Shown: positions 24,575-34,010 of the stretch, in pieces
How positions within the stretch are numbered: position 1 is the first letter of the stretch
Layout: every line of letters starts with the position of its first letter
DNA from: Actinocrispum wychmicini
Lineage (GTDB): Bacteria; Actinomycetota; Actinomycetes; Mycobacteriales; Pseudonocardiaceae
Direction of reading: 5' to 3'
DNA: 64,000 bases
NCBI RefSeq assembly: GCF_004345645.1
Contig: NZ_SLWS01000006.1
Location: 124,001-188,000 of the forward strand
The notes under the pieces: model-generated
What the model saw: the letters and a program-made list of their open reading frames with translations, nothing else
Database searches by the model: none
What the model was told of the DNA's origin: nothing
Program-made: the position numbers and the translations under genes

Positions 24575-26027
24575 GGGGTTGACCGGCCCGGCCCTGTGCG
24601 GAACGGCGGCGGTGCTCGACAGGCACCCCGCGCCGAGTCCTGCGTCGTTCCTGCGGCTGTCGCCCCTCCGTGCCGGTCCGCTGCCGCTGGCTCGTGCCGT
24701 CCCGTCGGCCGGCCGCGCGGGGCGGCGTGGACGGGCGCACCGGCTTTCGCTTCGCGGGCGGGTTGTACACGTCGGGTGCGGGCAACCGCATGAGGCGGCC
24801 GAACCGACCTGGTCCCTGGGAGCGTAGTGCGGCGACGGACTCGGGTTCATGGCGAGCACAGTTTGCGAGGATCCCGAACACGAACATGGTGACCACGACC
24901 GACGACCCACCGGCCGAGATCATCGGCAGCGTGATGCCGGTCACCGGCAGCAGGCCCACCACGTAGAGAATGTTGATCGCGGCCTGCCCGACCAGCCAGA
25001 CCGTGAGGGTGGCGGCCACCATCCGGATCCACGGGTCGATGTTCCGGGCGGCGATCCGCAGTCCCACGACGGCGAGCATCACGAACAGCCCGAGCACCAG
25101 CAGGCAGCCGAGGAAGCCGAGCTCCTCGCCGATCAGCGCGAAGATGAAGTCGTTGTGCACGTTCGGCAGGTACAGCCACTTGGACTGGCCCTGCCCCAAC
25201 CCACGGCCCAGCAGGCCGCCGTTGGCCAGCGCGTACAGCGCCTGGGTCAGCTGCAGGCCGGAGCCCAGCGGGTCGGCGTCCGGCTGCAGGAACGACAGCA
25301 CCCGGTCCAGCCGGTAACTGGACCCGATGGCCAGCACGACCACCCCGGCGATGCCTCCGAGCGCGATCGCGCCGAACAGCCGCATCGGCGCGCCGGCGAA
25401 CCACAGCAGCGAGAACAGCACGACGATCAGCGTGACCGTGCCGCCGAGGTCCGGCTGCATCATCACCAGCGCGAACATCAGCAACGCCACCGGCACGACC
25501 GGGACGAGCAGATGCCGGTACTGGTGCAGCACGGCCTTCTTCTGGACCAGCACGTGCGCGCCCCACAGCACCAGGGCGAGCTTGGCCACCTCGATCGGCT
25601 GGAACGACAGCGGCCCGATCACGAACCAGCTGCGCGCGCCGTTGAGCTTCGCGCCGGCGACGAGCACGAACGCCAGCAGGCCCGTGCAGATGACCACGGC
25701 GGCCGCGCTGAACTGCCGCATGATCCGCAGCGGCAGCCGCAGGCCGACCCAGAACACCACCATGCCGATGATCACGAACAGCAGCTGCTTCTTGAACACG
25801 CCGTAGACCGAGTGGGTGTTCTTGTCCTGCAACGACACCACGGACGACGCCGAGAGCACCATCACCAGGCCCAGCACGGTGAGCAGGCCGAACACCGCCA
25901 GCACCAGGTGGAACGAGGCGAGCGGCCGGCCAAGCCACGCGGTCAACACGGTCCACAGGCTGGCGCGCTTGCGACGTTCCGTGCGCTGGCGCTTGCGTTC
26001 CTCGGCCGTGCTGAGGGTGGCCGTCAC
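24549..26027 (-). CDS. ftsW: Septal peptidoglycan glycosyltransferase FtsW
   Basis: 492 residues, SEDS family, about 10 membrane helices between residues 38 and 395. Conserved blocks include MMQPDLGGTV, RLDRVLSFLQPDADPLGSGLQLTQ and NDFIFALIGEELGFLG, and GLLPVTGITLPMISAGGSS. It polymerises lipid II together with the FtsI transpeptidase. The cytoplasmic tail (400-492) is long, Arg/Gln/Pro-rich and unconserved, as in mycobacteria where it contacts FtsZ. GTG start 8 bases after GGAGG. Confidence 0.95.
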   Translation of the reverse strand: MTATLSTAEERKRQRTERRKRASLWTVLTAWLGRPLASFHLVLAVFGLLTVLGLVMVLSASSVVSLQDKNTHSVYGVFKKQLLFVIIGMVVFWVGLRLPLRIMRQFSAAAVVICTGLLAFVLVAGAKLNGARSWFVIGPLSFQPIEVAKLALVLWGAHVLVQKKAVLHQYRHLLVPVVPVALLMFALVMMQPDLGGTVTLIVVLFSLLWFAGAPMRLFGAIALGGIAGVVVLAIGSSYRLDRVLSFLQPDADPLGSGLQLTQALYALANGGLLGRGLGQGQSKWLYLPNVHNDFIFALIGEELGFLGCLLVLGLFVMLAVVGLRIAARNIDPWIRMVAATLTVWLVGQAAINILYVVGLLPVTGITLPMISAGGSSVVVTMFVFGILANCARHEPESVAALRSQGPGRFGRLMRLPAPDVYNPPAKRKPVRPSTPPRAAGRRDGTSQRQRTGTEGRQPQERRRTRRGVPVEHRRRSAQGRAGQPRADEGGRH

Positions 26028-26047
26028 CTCACTGCCTCCGCCCCTGG

Positions 26048-27364
26048 TCAGCCCGCCATAACGTCCTGGACCGCCGCGGTGAACGCCTCGCCTCGGTGCA
26101 CATAGCTGGTGAACATGTCGAACGACTTGGCGGCCGGCGCCAGCAGCACGACATCACCAGGGCGCGCCAGCCCGCGGGCCGCGCGCACCGCTACGGTCAT
26201 GGGGTCATCGTCTCCCGAACCGACCCGGGACACGGGGACATCGGGCGCGTGTCGCCGCAGCGCTTCGGCGAAAACGTCCTGATCAACGCCCAGCAGCACG
26301 ACCGCGCGCAGCCGCCCGGCCACGGCGGCGACAAGATCGTCGACCTCGGCGCCGTGCAGCTCCCCGCCCGCGATCCAGACGATGTGTTCGTACGCGGTCA
26401 ACGACCCCTGGGCGGCGTGACTGTTGGTGGCCTTGGAGTCGTTGACGAAGTTGACCCCGTCGGCCGCGCCGATCAGCTCGACCCGGTGCGGCTGCGGCCG
26501 GAACGCGGTGAGCCCGGCCCGGACGGCATCGCTGTGTACGCCGTATACACGGGCGAGGGCGGCCGCTGCGAGGGCGTTGCTGACGTTGTGCGACCCGGGC
26601 GGCCGAACCTCGTCGACCGGGCACAGCCGTACCCCGTCCGCCTCGACCAGCCAGCCGTCGTGGACTCCCCAGTGGTTGCGGCCGGGTTCGGCGACGGTGA
26701 AGCCCAGGCCGCCGTCGGCCAGTCGGACCGACCAGGGGTCGTCGGCGTTGAAGACCCTGGTCCTGGCCCCGGTGTAGATCTTGGCCTTCGCCTCGGTGTA
26801 GGCGGCCATCGAGCCGTGCCAGTCGATGTGGTCCTCGGCGAGGTTCAGCACCACGGCCGCGTCCGCGTGCAGCGAGTTCTGCCAGTACAGCTGGTAGCTG
26901 GACAGCTCGACGGCGAGCACCTGGTGGCCGGCGAGGACCGCGTCGATCACCGGGAGGCCGACGTTTCCGCAGGCCACGGCGTTGAGGCCGGCGGCGAGCA
27001 GGATCGATTCGAGCATGCCGACGGTCGTGGTCTTGCCGTCGGTGCCGGTCACCGCGAGCCACACCGGCGGCTGGTCCAGGGTCTGCGCGATCCGCCAGGC
27101 CAGTTCGACTTCGCCGATCACCTCGACGCCGGTGGTGAGCAGCGGACTGGTGGGTTTCCAGCCGGGGCTGGTGACGATCAGGTCCGTTCCCGGCGGCGGC
27201 TCCGACAGCCCGGGGACCGCGATGGCGCCGAAGTCCGCGAGCGCTTCGGGCCGCCCGTCGGTGACCGTCACCCGGGCGCCCAACGTGCGCAGCGCGTCAA
27301 CGGTCGAGCGGCCGGTCACGCCCGCGCCGGCGACCAGCACGTTCAGCCCCGCGAACTCAGCCAA
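26048..27364 (-). CDS. murD: UDP-N-acetylmuramoyl-L-alanine--D-glutamate ligase
   Basis: 438 residues. VLVAGAGVTGRSTVDAL begins the UMAG-binding domain, LAVTGTDGKTTTVGML is the ATP loop, VELSSYQLYW and NLAEDHIDWHGS are central domain blocks, and NFVNDSKATNSHAA and LLLAPAAKSFDMF the C-terminal one. The start chosen is TTG at 27364, which overlaps the mraY stop by 8 bases and places the conserved VLVAG block at residues 8-12 as usual. Upstream codons belong to mraY. Confidence 0.95.
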   Translation of the reverse strand: MAEFAGLNVLVAGAGVTGRSTVDALRTLGARVTVTDGRPEALADFGAIAVPGLSEPPPGTDLIVTSPGWKPTSPLLTTGVEVIGEVELAWRIAQTLDQPPVWLAVTGTDGKTTTVGMLESILLAAGLNAVACGNVGLPVIDAVLAGHQVLAVELSSYQLYWQNSLHADAAVVLNLAEDHIDWHGSMAAYTEAKAKIYTGARTRVFNADDPWSVRLADGGLGFTVAEPGRNHWGVHDGWLVEADGVRLCPVDEVRPPGSHNVSNALAAAALARVYGVHSDAVRAGLTAFRPQPHRVELIGAADGVNFVNDSKATNSHAAQGSLTAYEHIVWIAGGELHGAEVDDLVAAVAGRLRAVVLLGVDQDVFAEALRRHAPDVPVSRVGSGDDDPMTVAVRAARGLARPGDVVLLAPAAKSFDMFTSYVHRGEAFTAAVQDVMAG

Positions 27365-28436
27365 CGGCGGCCAGCCAGTCGCTGTAGAACAGGCCGAGGC
27401 CGAACATCGCGCAGACCCCACCGAGCAGCCAGAACCGGATGATGACCGTGGTCTCGGCCCAGCCGGCCAGTTCGAAGTGGTGGTGGAACGGGGCCATCCG
27501 GAAGATCCGCCGGCCGGTCGTCCGGAACATGGCGATCTGCAGGATCACCGACAGCATCTCCACCGTGAAGATGCCGCTGATCACGATCATCAGCAGCTCG
27601 GTGCGGGTCATCATGGACAGGCCGGCGACCAGTCCGCCCAGGGCCAGTGAGCCGGTGTCGCCCATGAAGATCTTGGCTGGCGCGGCGTTCCACCACAGGA
27701 AGCCGATGCAGGCGCCCATCGCCGCCGCGGCCACCACCGCGAGGTCCAGCGGGTCCCGCACGTAGTAGCAGCCGGCGTTCAGGTGAATCGTGCAGTCGTT
27801 GCGGAACTGCCAGAACGTGATGACCACGTACGTGCCGAACACCATCGCGGCCGAACCGCCGGCGAGGCCGTCCAGGCCGTCGGTGAAGTTCACCGCGTTC
27901 GACCAGGCGCCGATGATGCCGTAGCAGAACACGATGAACCCGATGGTGCCGAACGAGACGAACGAGATGTCCCGCACGAACGACAGGTTCGGGGTGGCCG
28001 GGGTGAGCGCGTGCTCGTCGGCGAACTGGAGCGCGAGGACCGCGAAGCTGATCCCGACCACGAGCTGGCCGACCAGTTTCGCGGTCTTGTTCAGGCCGAG
28101 GTTGCGCTGCTTGCGGATCTTGATGAAGTCGTCGAGGAAGCCGACCATGCCCAGCCCCGAGGTGAGCATCATGACCAGCCAGCCGGACGCGCTGGGCGAC
28201 TCCGAGCGGCCCATCAGCATGTTCACGCCGTGCGAGCCGAGATAGCCGGCCCACATCGCGGTGATGATCGCCACGCCGCCCATGGTCGGCGTGCCGCGCT
28301 TGGACTTGTGGCCCTGCGGCCCTTCCTCGCGGATCTCCTGGCCGAAGCCCTGCCGGGAGAACGCCCGGATCAGGTACGGCGTGAACAGGATGGAGATCAG
28401 CAGCGAGATGGCGCCGGCCAGACCGATGCCGATCAC
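27357..28436 (-). CDS. mraY: Phospho-N-acetylmuramoyl-pentapeptide-transferase
   Basis: 359 residues, about 10 transmembrane helices. It transfers phospho-MurNAc-pentapeptide to undecaprenyl phosphate to form lipid I. Catalytic and family motifs are present: GFLDDFIK (DDxxK), NFTDGLDGLAGG, GDTGSLALGG and the MAPFHHHFELAG His loop. GTG start overlapping the murF stop (GTGA). GRSES after helix 2 is a small insertion also seen in related actinobacteria. Confidence 0.96.
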   Translation of the reverse strand: MIGIGLAGAISLLISILFTPYLIRAFSRQGFGQEIREEGPQGHKSKRGTPTMGGVAIITAMWAGYLGSHGVNMLMGRSESPSASGWLVMMLTSGLGMVGFLDDFIKIRKQRNLGLNKTAKLVGQLVVGISFAVLALQFADEHALTPATPNLSFVRDISFVSFGTIGFIVFCYGIIGAWSNAVNFTDGLDGLAGGSAAMVFGTYVVITFWQFRNDCTIHLNAGCYYVRDPLDLAVVAAAAMGACIGFLWWNAAPAKIFMGDTGSLALGGLVAGLSMMTRTELLMIVISGIFTVEMLSVILQIAMFRTTGRRIFRMAPFHHHFELAGWAETTVIIRFWLLGGVCAMFGLGLFYSDWLAAVG

Positions 28437-29872
28437 TTGGCGTCCTCCAGCAGGGCCTCGGCCACCCGCCACAACGCCTCCGACTTGGAGGCCTTCACCA
28501 GCACCACGTCCCCGGGCCGCAGGCCGGCCCGCAGGTGGTCGATGGCTCTGTCCACGTCCGGCACGTGCGCGGACTCCTCTCCCCAGGATCCTTCGAGGTG
28601 GGCGCCTTGGTGCAAGGCCCGTGCCTGGTCGCCCACGACCACGAGCCGGTTGATGTCCAGCCGTACCGCGAGCCGCCCGATCTCGTCGTGTGCCCGCGTG
28701 TGCTCGTCGCCCAGCTCCCCCATCATCCCGAGCACGGCCCAGGTACGCCGCCCGCCACGCCCCATCTCGGCGAGACTTTTCAGCGCGGCCCGAACGGATT
28801 CGGGGTTGGCGTTGTAGGAGTCGTTGACGACTGTCACGCCGTCCGGCCTGGTGGTGACTTCCATGCGGCGCGCGGAAACCCGCTGTGCACCGGAGAGCCG
28901 CGCGGCCACTTCGGCAGGTGTGGCACCAAGTTCCAGCGCGACGGCCGCGGCGGACAGCGCGTTGCCGACGTGGTGCGCGCCGTGCAGCCCCAGCGTCACG
29001 TCCACGTCGCCCTGGGGGGTGACCAGCCGGAACGACGCCTTGGCCTCGCTGTCCACCGTGATGTTCTCGGCTCGTACGGACGCGTCCGGCGCCTCGCCGA
29101 CGAAGACCACACGGGCTTTCGTGCGGGACGACATCGCGCGCACGAGCGGGTCGTCGGCGTTGAGGATGGCCACGCCGTCCTCGGGCAGGGCTTCGACGAG
29201 TTCGCCCTTGGTCCTGGCGATGTCCTCGCGGGAGCCGAACTCGCCGATGTGCGCGGTGCCCACGTTGATCACGACGCCGATCTTCGGCGGGGCGACCTCG
29301 CACAACGCCGCGATGTGCCCGGGGCCGCGCGCGGACAGCTCCAGCACGAGGTGCCTGGTCCGTTCGTCGGCCCGCAGGACGGTGTAGGGGTGGCCGAGTT
29401 CGCTGTTGAACGACCCCGGCGGCGCGACGGTGTCGCCCATCGGCGTCAGCACCTGGGCGATCAGGTCTTTCGTGGAGGTCTTGCCGGACGAGCCGGTGAC
29501 TCCGACGACCGTCAGGTTCGGCAGCCGGTCGACGACGTACCGTGCCAGTGCGGCTAAGCCTGCGAGGACCGCCGCGCCTGAGCCATCCTTGTCGCCGGTC
29601 AGCGCGACCGAACGGGAGTGCGCGTCGGACACGGGCGGCACGATCACAGCGGGGGCGTCGACTTCCCTGGCGGCGAGCACCACCCGCGCGTTGGCCTTGG
29701 CCGCGAAGGAGTGGCCGTCGACCTTCTCCCCGGGCAGGGCGACGAACACGCCGTCCGGGGTCACGGCGCGGGAGTCGAACTCGACCGGGCCGGTGACCAG
29801 TTCGGTGCCATCCGCCCGGTGCAGGCGGCCGCCGACCGCCTCGGCGATCGCCCTGGTCGTCAGCGGGATCAC
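28433..29872 (-). CDS. murF: UDP-MurNAc-tripeptide--D-alanyl-D-alanine ligase
   Basis: 479 residues. It adds the D-Ala-D-Ala dipeptide to complete the UDP-MurNAc-pentapeptide. VIPLTTRAIAEAVGG is the usual N-terminus, VVGVTGSSGKTSTKDLIAQVL the ATP loop, PGSFNSELGHP, GTAHIGEFGS and VVNDSYNANPESV the following conserved blocks, and VLVKASKSEALW the C-terminal one. GTG start overlaps the murE stop (GTGA), one of five such couplings in a row. Confidence 0.96.
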   Translation of the reverse strand: MIPLTTRAIAEAVGGRLHRADGTELVTGPVEFDSRAVTPDGVFVALPGEKVDGHSFAAKANARVVLAAREVDAPAVIVPPVSDAHSRSVALTGDKDGSGAAVLAGLAALARYVVDRLPNLTVVGVTGSSGKTSTKDLIAQVLTPMGDTVAPPGSFNSELGHPYTVLRADERTRHLVLELSARGPGHIAALCEVAPPKIGVVINVGTAHIGEFGSREDIARTKGELVEALPEDGVAILNADDPLVRAMSSRTKARVVFVGEAPDASVRAENITVDSEAKASFRLVTPQGDVDVTLGLHGAHHVGNALSAAAVALELGATPAEVAARLSGAQRVSARRMEVTTRPDGVTVVNDSYNANPESVRAALKSLAEMGRGGRRTWAVLGMMGELGDEHTRAHDEIGRLAVRLDINRLVVVGDQARALHQGAHLEGSWGEESAHVPDVDRAIDHLRAGLRPGDVVLVKASKSEALWRVAEALLEDAK

Positions 29873-31416
29873 AGGCTCACCTCGCGGATCGCGGCCTCCA
29901 GTTCGTCCCGGTCGGAGAACGGGTACACGACCCCGCCGACCTCCTGGCCGGTCTCGTGGCCCTTGCCGGCGACCACCACGGCGTCGCCCGGCCTGGCCTC
30001 GGCGACCGCGGCGGCGATGGCCTCGCGGCGGTTGGCGATGTCCAGGATCTCGCCGCGGCCCGCCACGGCCATCGCACCTTCGATCATGGCCGCGCGGATC
30101 TTGCCCGGGTCCTCGCCGCGTGGGTTGTCGTCGGTGACGATCAGCAGGTCGCTGCGGCTGGCGGCCTCCCGGCCCATCAGCGGCCGCTTGGCCGCGTCCC
30201 GGTCGCCGCCGCAGCCGAGCACGACAATGAGCCGGCCGGTGGTCTTGGCGCGGATGGCGTCGAGCGCGACCGCGACCGCGGCGGGCTTGTGCGAGTAGTC
30301 GACGACGGCGGTGAACCGCTGGCCCACCGCCACCCGCTCCATCCGGCCGGGCACCCGCACCTCGGCCAGGCCGCGCCGGATGGCCTCCGCCTCGACCCCG
30401 GCGGCGGTCAGGCACGCGGCGGCGAGCAGGGCGTTGGCCACGTTGAACGTGCCCGGTATCGGCAGCCGCGCGTCGAACACCGTGTCCGGGCCGTGCACGG
30501 TGAAGGTCTGCTCACCGTCCACAGTGGACTTCACGTCCTTCGCGGTCCAGTCGGCGGCCTTGTCGACCGCGACCGTGATCGTGTTCGGCCGGACCAGCCG
30601 CGGCCCCCACTCCCCGTCGACGCACACCACCTCACGGGTGGACCGGCCGTCGAACAGCAGCGACTTGGCCTGGAAGTAGTCCGTCATGTCCGGGTGGAAG
30701 TCCAGGTGGTCCTGGGACAGGTTGGTGAACGCGCCGACCGCGAACCTGGTCCCGTTCACCCGGCCCAGCGCCAGCGCGTGGCTGGACACCTCCATCGGCA
30801 CGTGCGTGACCCCGCGCTCCACCATCACCGCGAACAAAGCCTGCAGGTCAGGAGCCTCGGGCGTGGTGAACGCGCTCGCCAGCCGCTGCCCGGCGATCCG
30901 CGTCTCGACCGTGCCCACCAGGCCGGTGGTGTGCCCGGCGGCGCGCAACCCGGCGTCGATCATGTAAGTGGTCGTGGTCTTCCCGGACGTGCCGGTCACC
31001 CCCACGACGGACAACCGCAGGGACGGCTCGCCATAGATCCAGGCGGCCACCGACCCCAGCGCCCCCCGAGGGTCCCCGTGCGTCAGCACCGGCACCTGGA
31101 GGTCTCTCGCCAGCCCGGCACCCTGTTCGTCGGTGAGGACGGCCACGGCACCAGCGGCGACGGCATCGCGCGCGAACTCCGCCCCGTGCACCCGGGCTCC
31201 GGGCAACGCGGCGAACAAGTCACCCGGCCGCACGTGCTGGGCACGCAGCGTGGCACCGGTGACCAGCACGTCCAGGTCCGACTGGCTGGCGTGGGCGTCC
31301 GCGCGAGCCACCAGCGTGGCGAGCGGGACGGCTTCGGTTCGGACAGGGCGAGGAGGCGCGTTCACGGCCTTGCCCTCGAGCTTCGCGGGCACGCGCGGAA
31401 GGCTACCTGCGCCCAT
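29869..31416 (-). CDS. murE: UDP-MurNAc-L-Ala-D-Glu--meso-diaminopimelate ligase
   Basis: 515 residues. VVGVTGTSGKTTTTYMI is the ATP loop, TTPEAPDLQALF and MEVSSHAL substrate blocks, and VVDYSHKPAAV the C-domain. DNPRGEDP holds the DNPR motif that selects meso-diaminopimelate over lysine, as expected for this wall type. Two starts are possible: ATG at 31416, used here, or GTG at 31365, which has a better ribosome site (GAGGG 7-8 bases upstream). Separated from the hemerythrin gene by 113 bases. Confidence 0.94.
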   Translation of the reverse strand: MGAGSLPRVPAKLEGKAVNAPPRPVRTEAVPLATLVARADAHASQSDLDVLVTGATLRAQHVRPGDLFAALPGARVHGAEFARDAVAAGAVAVLTDEQGAGLARDLQVPVLTHGDPRGALGSVAAWIYGEPSLRLSVVGVTGTSGKTTTTYMIDAGLRAAGHTTGLVGTVETRIAGQRLASAFTTPEAPDLQALFAVMVERGVTHVPMEVSSHALALGRVNGTRFAVGAFTNLSQDHLDFHPDMTDYFQAKSLLFDGRSTREVVCVDGEWGPRLVRPNTITVAVDKAADWTAKDVKSTVDGEQTFTVHGPDTVFDARLPIPGTFNVANALLAAACLTAAGVEAEAIRRGLAEVRVPGRMERVAVGQRFTAVVDYSHKPAAVAVALDAIRAKTTGRLIVVLGCGGDRDAAKRPLMGREAASRSDLLIVTDDNPRGEDPGKIRAAMIEGAMAVAGRGEILDIANRREAIAAAVAEARPGDAVVVAGKGHETGQEVGGVVYPFSDRDELEAAIREVSL

Positions 31417-31529
31417 TCGGCCGCTACCCGCCGGTGCGCGGACAAGTCGATCTCACCCCCGTGCTACGCCCCCCACACGGCCACGACATCGTCAGCCGTC
31501 CAGCCAACTGATGTCCAGGTAGACGCTGT

Positions 31530-32015
31530 CTAGTCGGCGCGTTTCAGGAAGTCCGGCGGGGACTCACGCCACTCCGGGACGTCCAACGAGTTCAGCGCGT
31601 CAATGATCTTCTTCTCCTCGTAGTAGAAGTGCGACTCCAGCAAAGCCGCCACCCCGTCCACCACATCGGGAATGGGCGCGTCCGCCAACGCGCGCAGCAG
31701 TTCCGCGATCTGCTCGTGGTCGCGGGTCAACTCCGCCAGCACCGGCCGCAACTGCGGGTAGTGCCGGGCCAGGGTGACGAACGCGCCTGTGTCCTCGCCG
31801 GTGTGGTGACGGGTCACGGCCGCGCAGAAGGTCAGGCAGTGGGCGCGTAGGTCGCGTGCGCCGATGCCGGAGCGGACGCGGGAGAGTTCGGTGCGCAGCC
31901 AGTTGTGGACTTCGGTGAGCTGGGTGCCGAAAGCCGCGAGTCGGCCCGGTGAATCCAAGATATGCCCTGTGCGTACCGCGCCTCCATGTCCACGGTGGTC
32001 TGCTGCCGGGTACAC
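31530..32015 (-). CDS. Hemerythrin HHE-domain protein inserted between ftsI and murE
   Basis: 161 residues, GTG start 18 bases after the ftsI stop. A four-helix hemerythrin-like bundle with candidate di-iron ligands: His in LTEVHNWLRTEL, His/Glu in VTRHHTGEDTGAF, His in LTRDHEQIAELL and His/Glu in LLESHFYYEEKKI. Such proteins bind O2, NO or act in iron or redox sensing. The gene is not part of the classical dcw order, where murE follows ftsI directly. TTG at codon 20 is an alternative start. Co-transcription with ftsI is likely from the spacing. Confidence 0.87.
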   Translation of the reverse strand: MYPAADHRGHGGAVRTGHILDSPGRLAAFGTQLTEVHNWLRTELSRVRSGIGARDLRAHCLTFCAAVTRHHTGEDTGAFVTLARHYPQLRPVLAELTRDHEQIAELLRALADAPIPDVVDGVAALLESHFYYEEKKIIDALNSLDVPEWRESPPDFLKRAD

Positions 32016-32033
32016 GCGACGCTGCCCGCCAGT

Positions 32034-34010
32034 CTAGTTGAGCACCAGGGGGACCACTGGGGACTGGTCCTTGGACAGCGGCAGGTTGAACCGCTGGGCC
32101 AGGTAGGACGCGATGTCGTGGAACAGGGGGGCGGCCGAGCGGGCCCACTGGTTTCCGCCGTCGGTGTAGGCGGTGCGGTCGAGCATGATGCCGACCACGA
32201 ACCGGGGGTTGTCGGCGGGCAGGATGCCGGCGAACGTGATCCAGTACAGGGTTTGGCTGTAGCCGCCACCGCCGGGTTCCGGTTGCTGCGCGGTACCGGT
32301 CTTCCCGGAGATCTGGTAGCCGGCCAGCGCGGCGGCCGGGCCGGTTCCGTTCTGGCCGCCGGGGGCCTTCTGGACGACCGCGCGCAGCATGTCCCGCACG
32401 GTCTGGGCGGTCTGGTCGCTGACCACCCGGACGCCTTCCGGCCGCGGTTCCTCGTGCCGGGTGCCGTCCGCGTCGATCGTGGCCTTGATGATCCGCGGCG
32501 ACACGCGCAGTCCGTTGTTCGCGATCGTCTGGTACATCCCGGTCATCTGCAGGATCGTCATGGACAGGCCCTGGCCGATCGGCAGGTTGCCGAACGTCGA
32601 CCCGGACCACTGCTTGCGGTCCGGGACCACACCCGCGCTCTCCCCGGGCAGGCCAAGGCCGGTCTTCTGGCCGAGGCCGAACTTCTTCAGCATCTCCGCG
32701 TACCGGTCCGGGCCGACCTCCTCGGCCAGGTCGAGGGTGCCGACGTTGGACGACTTGGCGAACACACCGGTCGTGGTCATCCGCAGCGGGCCGTGCGGCC
32801 ACGCGTCCCGGATGGTGCGGTCGGCCACCTTGTGGGTGCCCTGCACGGTGATCGGGTCGTCCGGCTTGGCGATGCCGAACTCGATCACCGACGACGCGGT
32901 GACCACCTTGTTCACCGACCCGGGCTCGTACGGGGTGGTCACGGCCGGGTTGGCGGTCAGCTGCGTGTTGCCCAGCCCGTTCGGGCCCTTGGAGTCGGTC
33001 GGGTCGAAGTTCTTGTCGTTGGCCAGCGCGTACACCTCGCCGGTGTGCGCGTCCATGACCACCACCGAGCCGCCCTTCGCGGCCGACTTGGCCACGTAGT
33101 CGGTCAGCTTGCGCTGCACGTCGTACTGGACGTCCGCGTCGATGGTCAGCTCGACGTTCGCGCCGTCCTTGGCCGGCCGGACATCGCGGACCGTGCCCGG
33201 GATGATCACGCCGTCGGCGCCTTCCTGGGTGTCCACGGTCTGGCTGCCCGGCTCACCGGCGAGCACGCTGTCCTTGTCGTTCTCCAGGCCGAACAGGCCG
33301 TGGATGTTGTGCTTCTTGACGTCCTGGTCCTCGCTGCGCCAGTTCGCGAAGCCGATGATGTTGGACGCCAGGTCGCCGCCCGGGTACTCGCGCACCGCCC
33401 GGTTCTCGGCGATGACCTCCGGGAACGCCTTGGTGATCTGGCGTTCCTGCGCCGGTGTGACGTTGTCGACGAGGTAGCTGAACCCGTCCGACCGCATCTT
33501 GTCGAGCAGTGCCCGTTCGTCGACCGCGTCGCCGAGTACCGCCTTGATCTTCGCCGCGACGGCCTGGATCCGCGTGTCGTAGTCGAGCTTGGCCTTCTCG
33601 TAGCCCTGTTTCGCGACTTTCGGCGACCACGCCAGCGTCTTGGTGTCCACACTGAACGCGAGCTTCACCCCGTTGCGGTCGACGATGTCGCCACGCTGAG
33701 CCGGCACGGGGTCGTTGCGCACGCGCTGCTTGTTCGCCTTGGCCGACAACGCGGCCGCCTCAAAACCCTGTACCTGCACCAGTTTCAGACCGGCCGCGAC
33801 CAACGCGGCGACCAACGCGAACCGCACGCCGATGATCCGCAGCCGGTGGTTGCCGCCCAGGCGCGCGCGCTTGGGCGGCCGGCGGCGCTGCGGCTCCGGC
33901 CGGCGGATCGGCTCCCGGATCGGCTTGCGCACCGGATGCCGCCCCGCTTTCGGCGGCACGGTCTTGCGTGGCGGCGCTTTCCGGCGCGGCGGGTCCCACT
34001 GGTCCGACAT
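32034..34010 (-). CDS. ftsI: Septal class B penicillin-binding protein FtsI (PbpB)
   Basis: 658 residues. A basic, Pro/Arg-rich cytoplasmic tail (1-55), one transmembrane helix (about 58-78), the PBP dimer domain (RNDPVPAQRGDIVDRNG) and the transpeptidase domain with SVNK in YEPGSVNKVV, SSN in FAKSSNVGT and KTG in ISGKTGTAQQ. It cross-links septal peptidoglycan together with FtsW. The long tail is typical for actinobacteria. Start overlaps the ftsL stop by one base (TGATG). Confidence 0.95.
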   Translation of the reverse strand: MSDQWDPPRRKAPPRKTVPPKAGRHPVRKPIREPIRRPEPQRRRPPKRARLGGNHRLRIIGVRFALVAALVAAGLKLVQVQGFEAAALSAKANKQRVRNDPVPAQRGDIVDRNGVKLAFSVDTKTLAWSPKVAKQGYEKAKLDYDTRIQAVAAKIKAVLGDAVDERALLDKMRSDGFSYLVDNVTPAQERQITKAFPEVIAENRAVREYPGGDLASNIIGFANWRSEDQDVKKHNIHGLFGLENDKDSVLAGEPGSQTVDTQEGADGVIIPGTVRDVRPAKDGANVELTIDADVQYDVQRKLTDYVAKSAAKGGSVVVMDAHTGEVYALANDKNFDPTDSKGPNGLGNTQLTANPAVTTPYEPGSVNKVVTASSVIEFGIAKPDDPITVQGTHKVADRTIRDAWPHGPLRMTTTGVFAKSSNVGTLDLAEEVGPDRYAEMLKKFGLGQKTGLGLPGESAGVVPDRKQWSGSTFGNLPIGQGLSMTILQMTGMYQTIANNGLRVSPRIIKATIDADGTRHEEPRPEGVRVVSDQTAQTVRDMLRAVVQKAPGGQNGTGPAAALAGYQISGKTGTAQQPEPGGGGYSQTLYWITFAGILPADNPRFVVGIMLDRTAYTDGGNQWARSAAPLFHDIASYLAQRFNLPLSKDQSPVVPLVLN

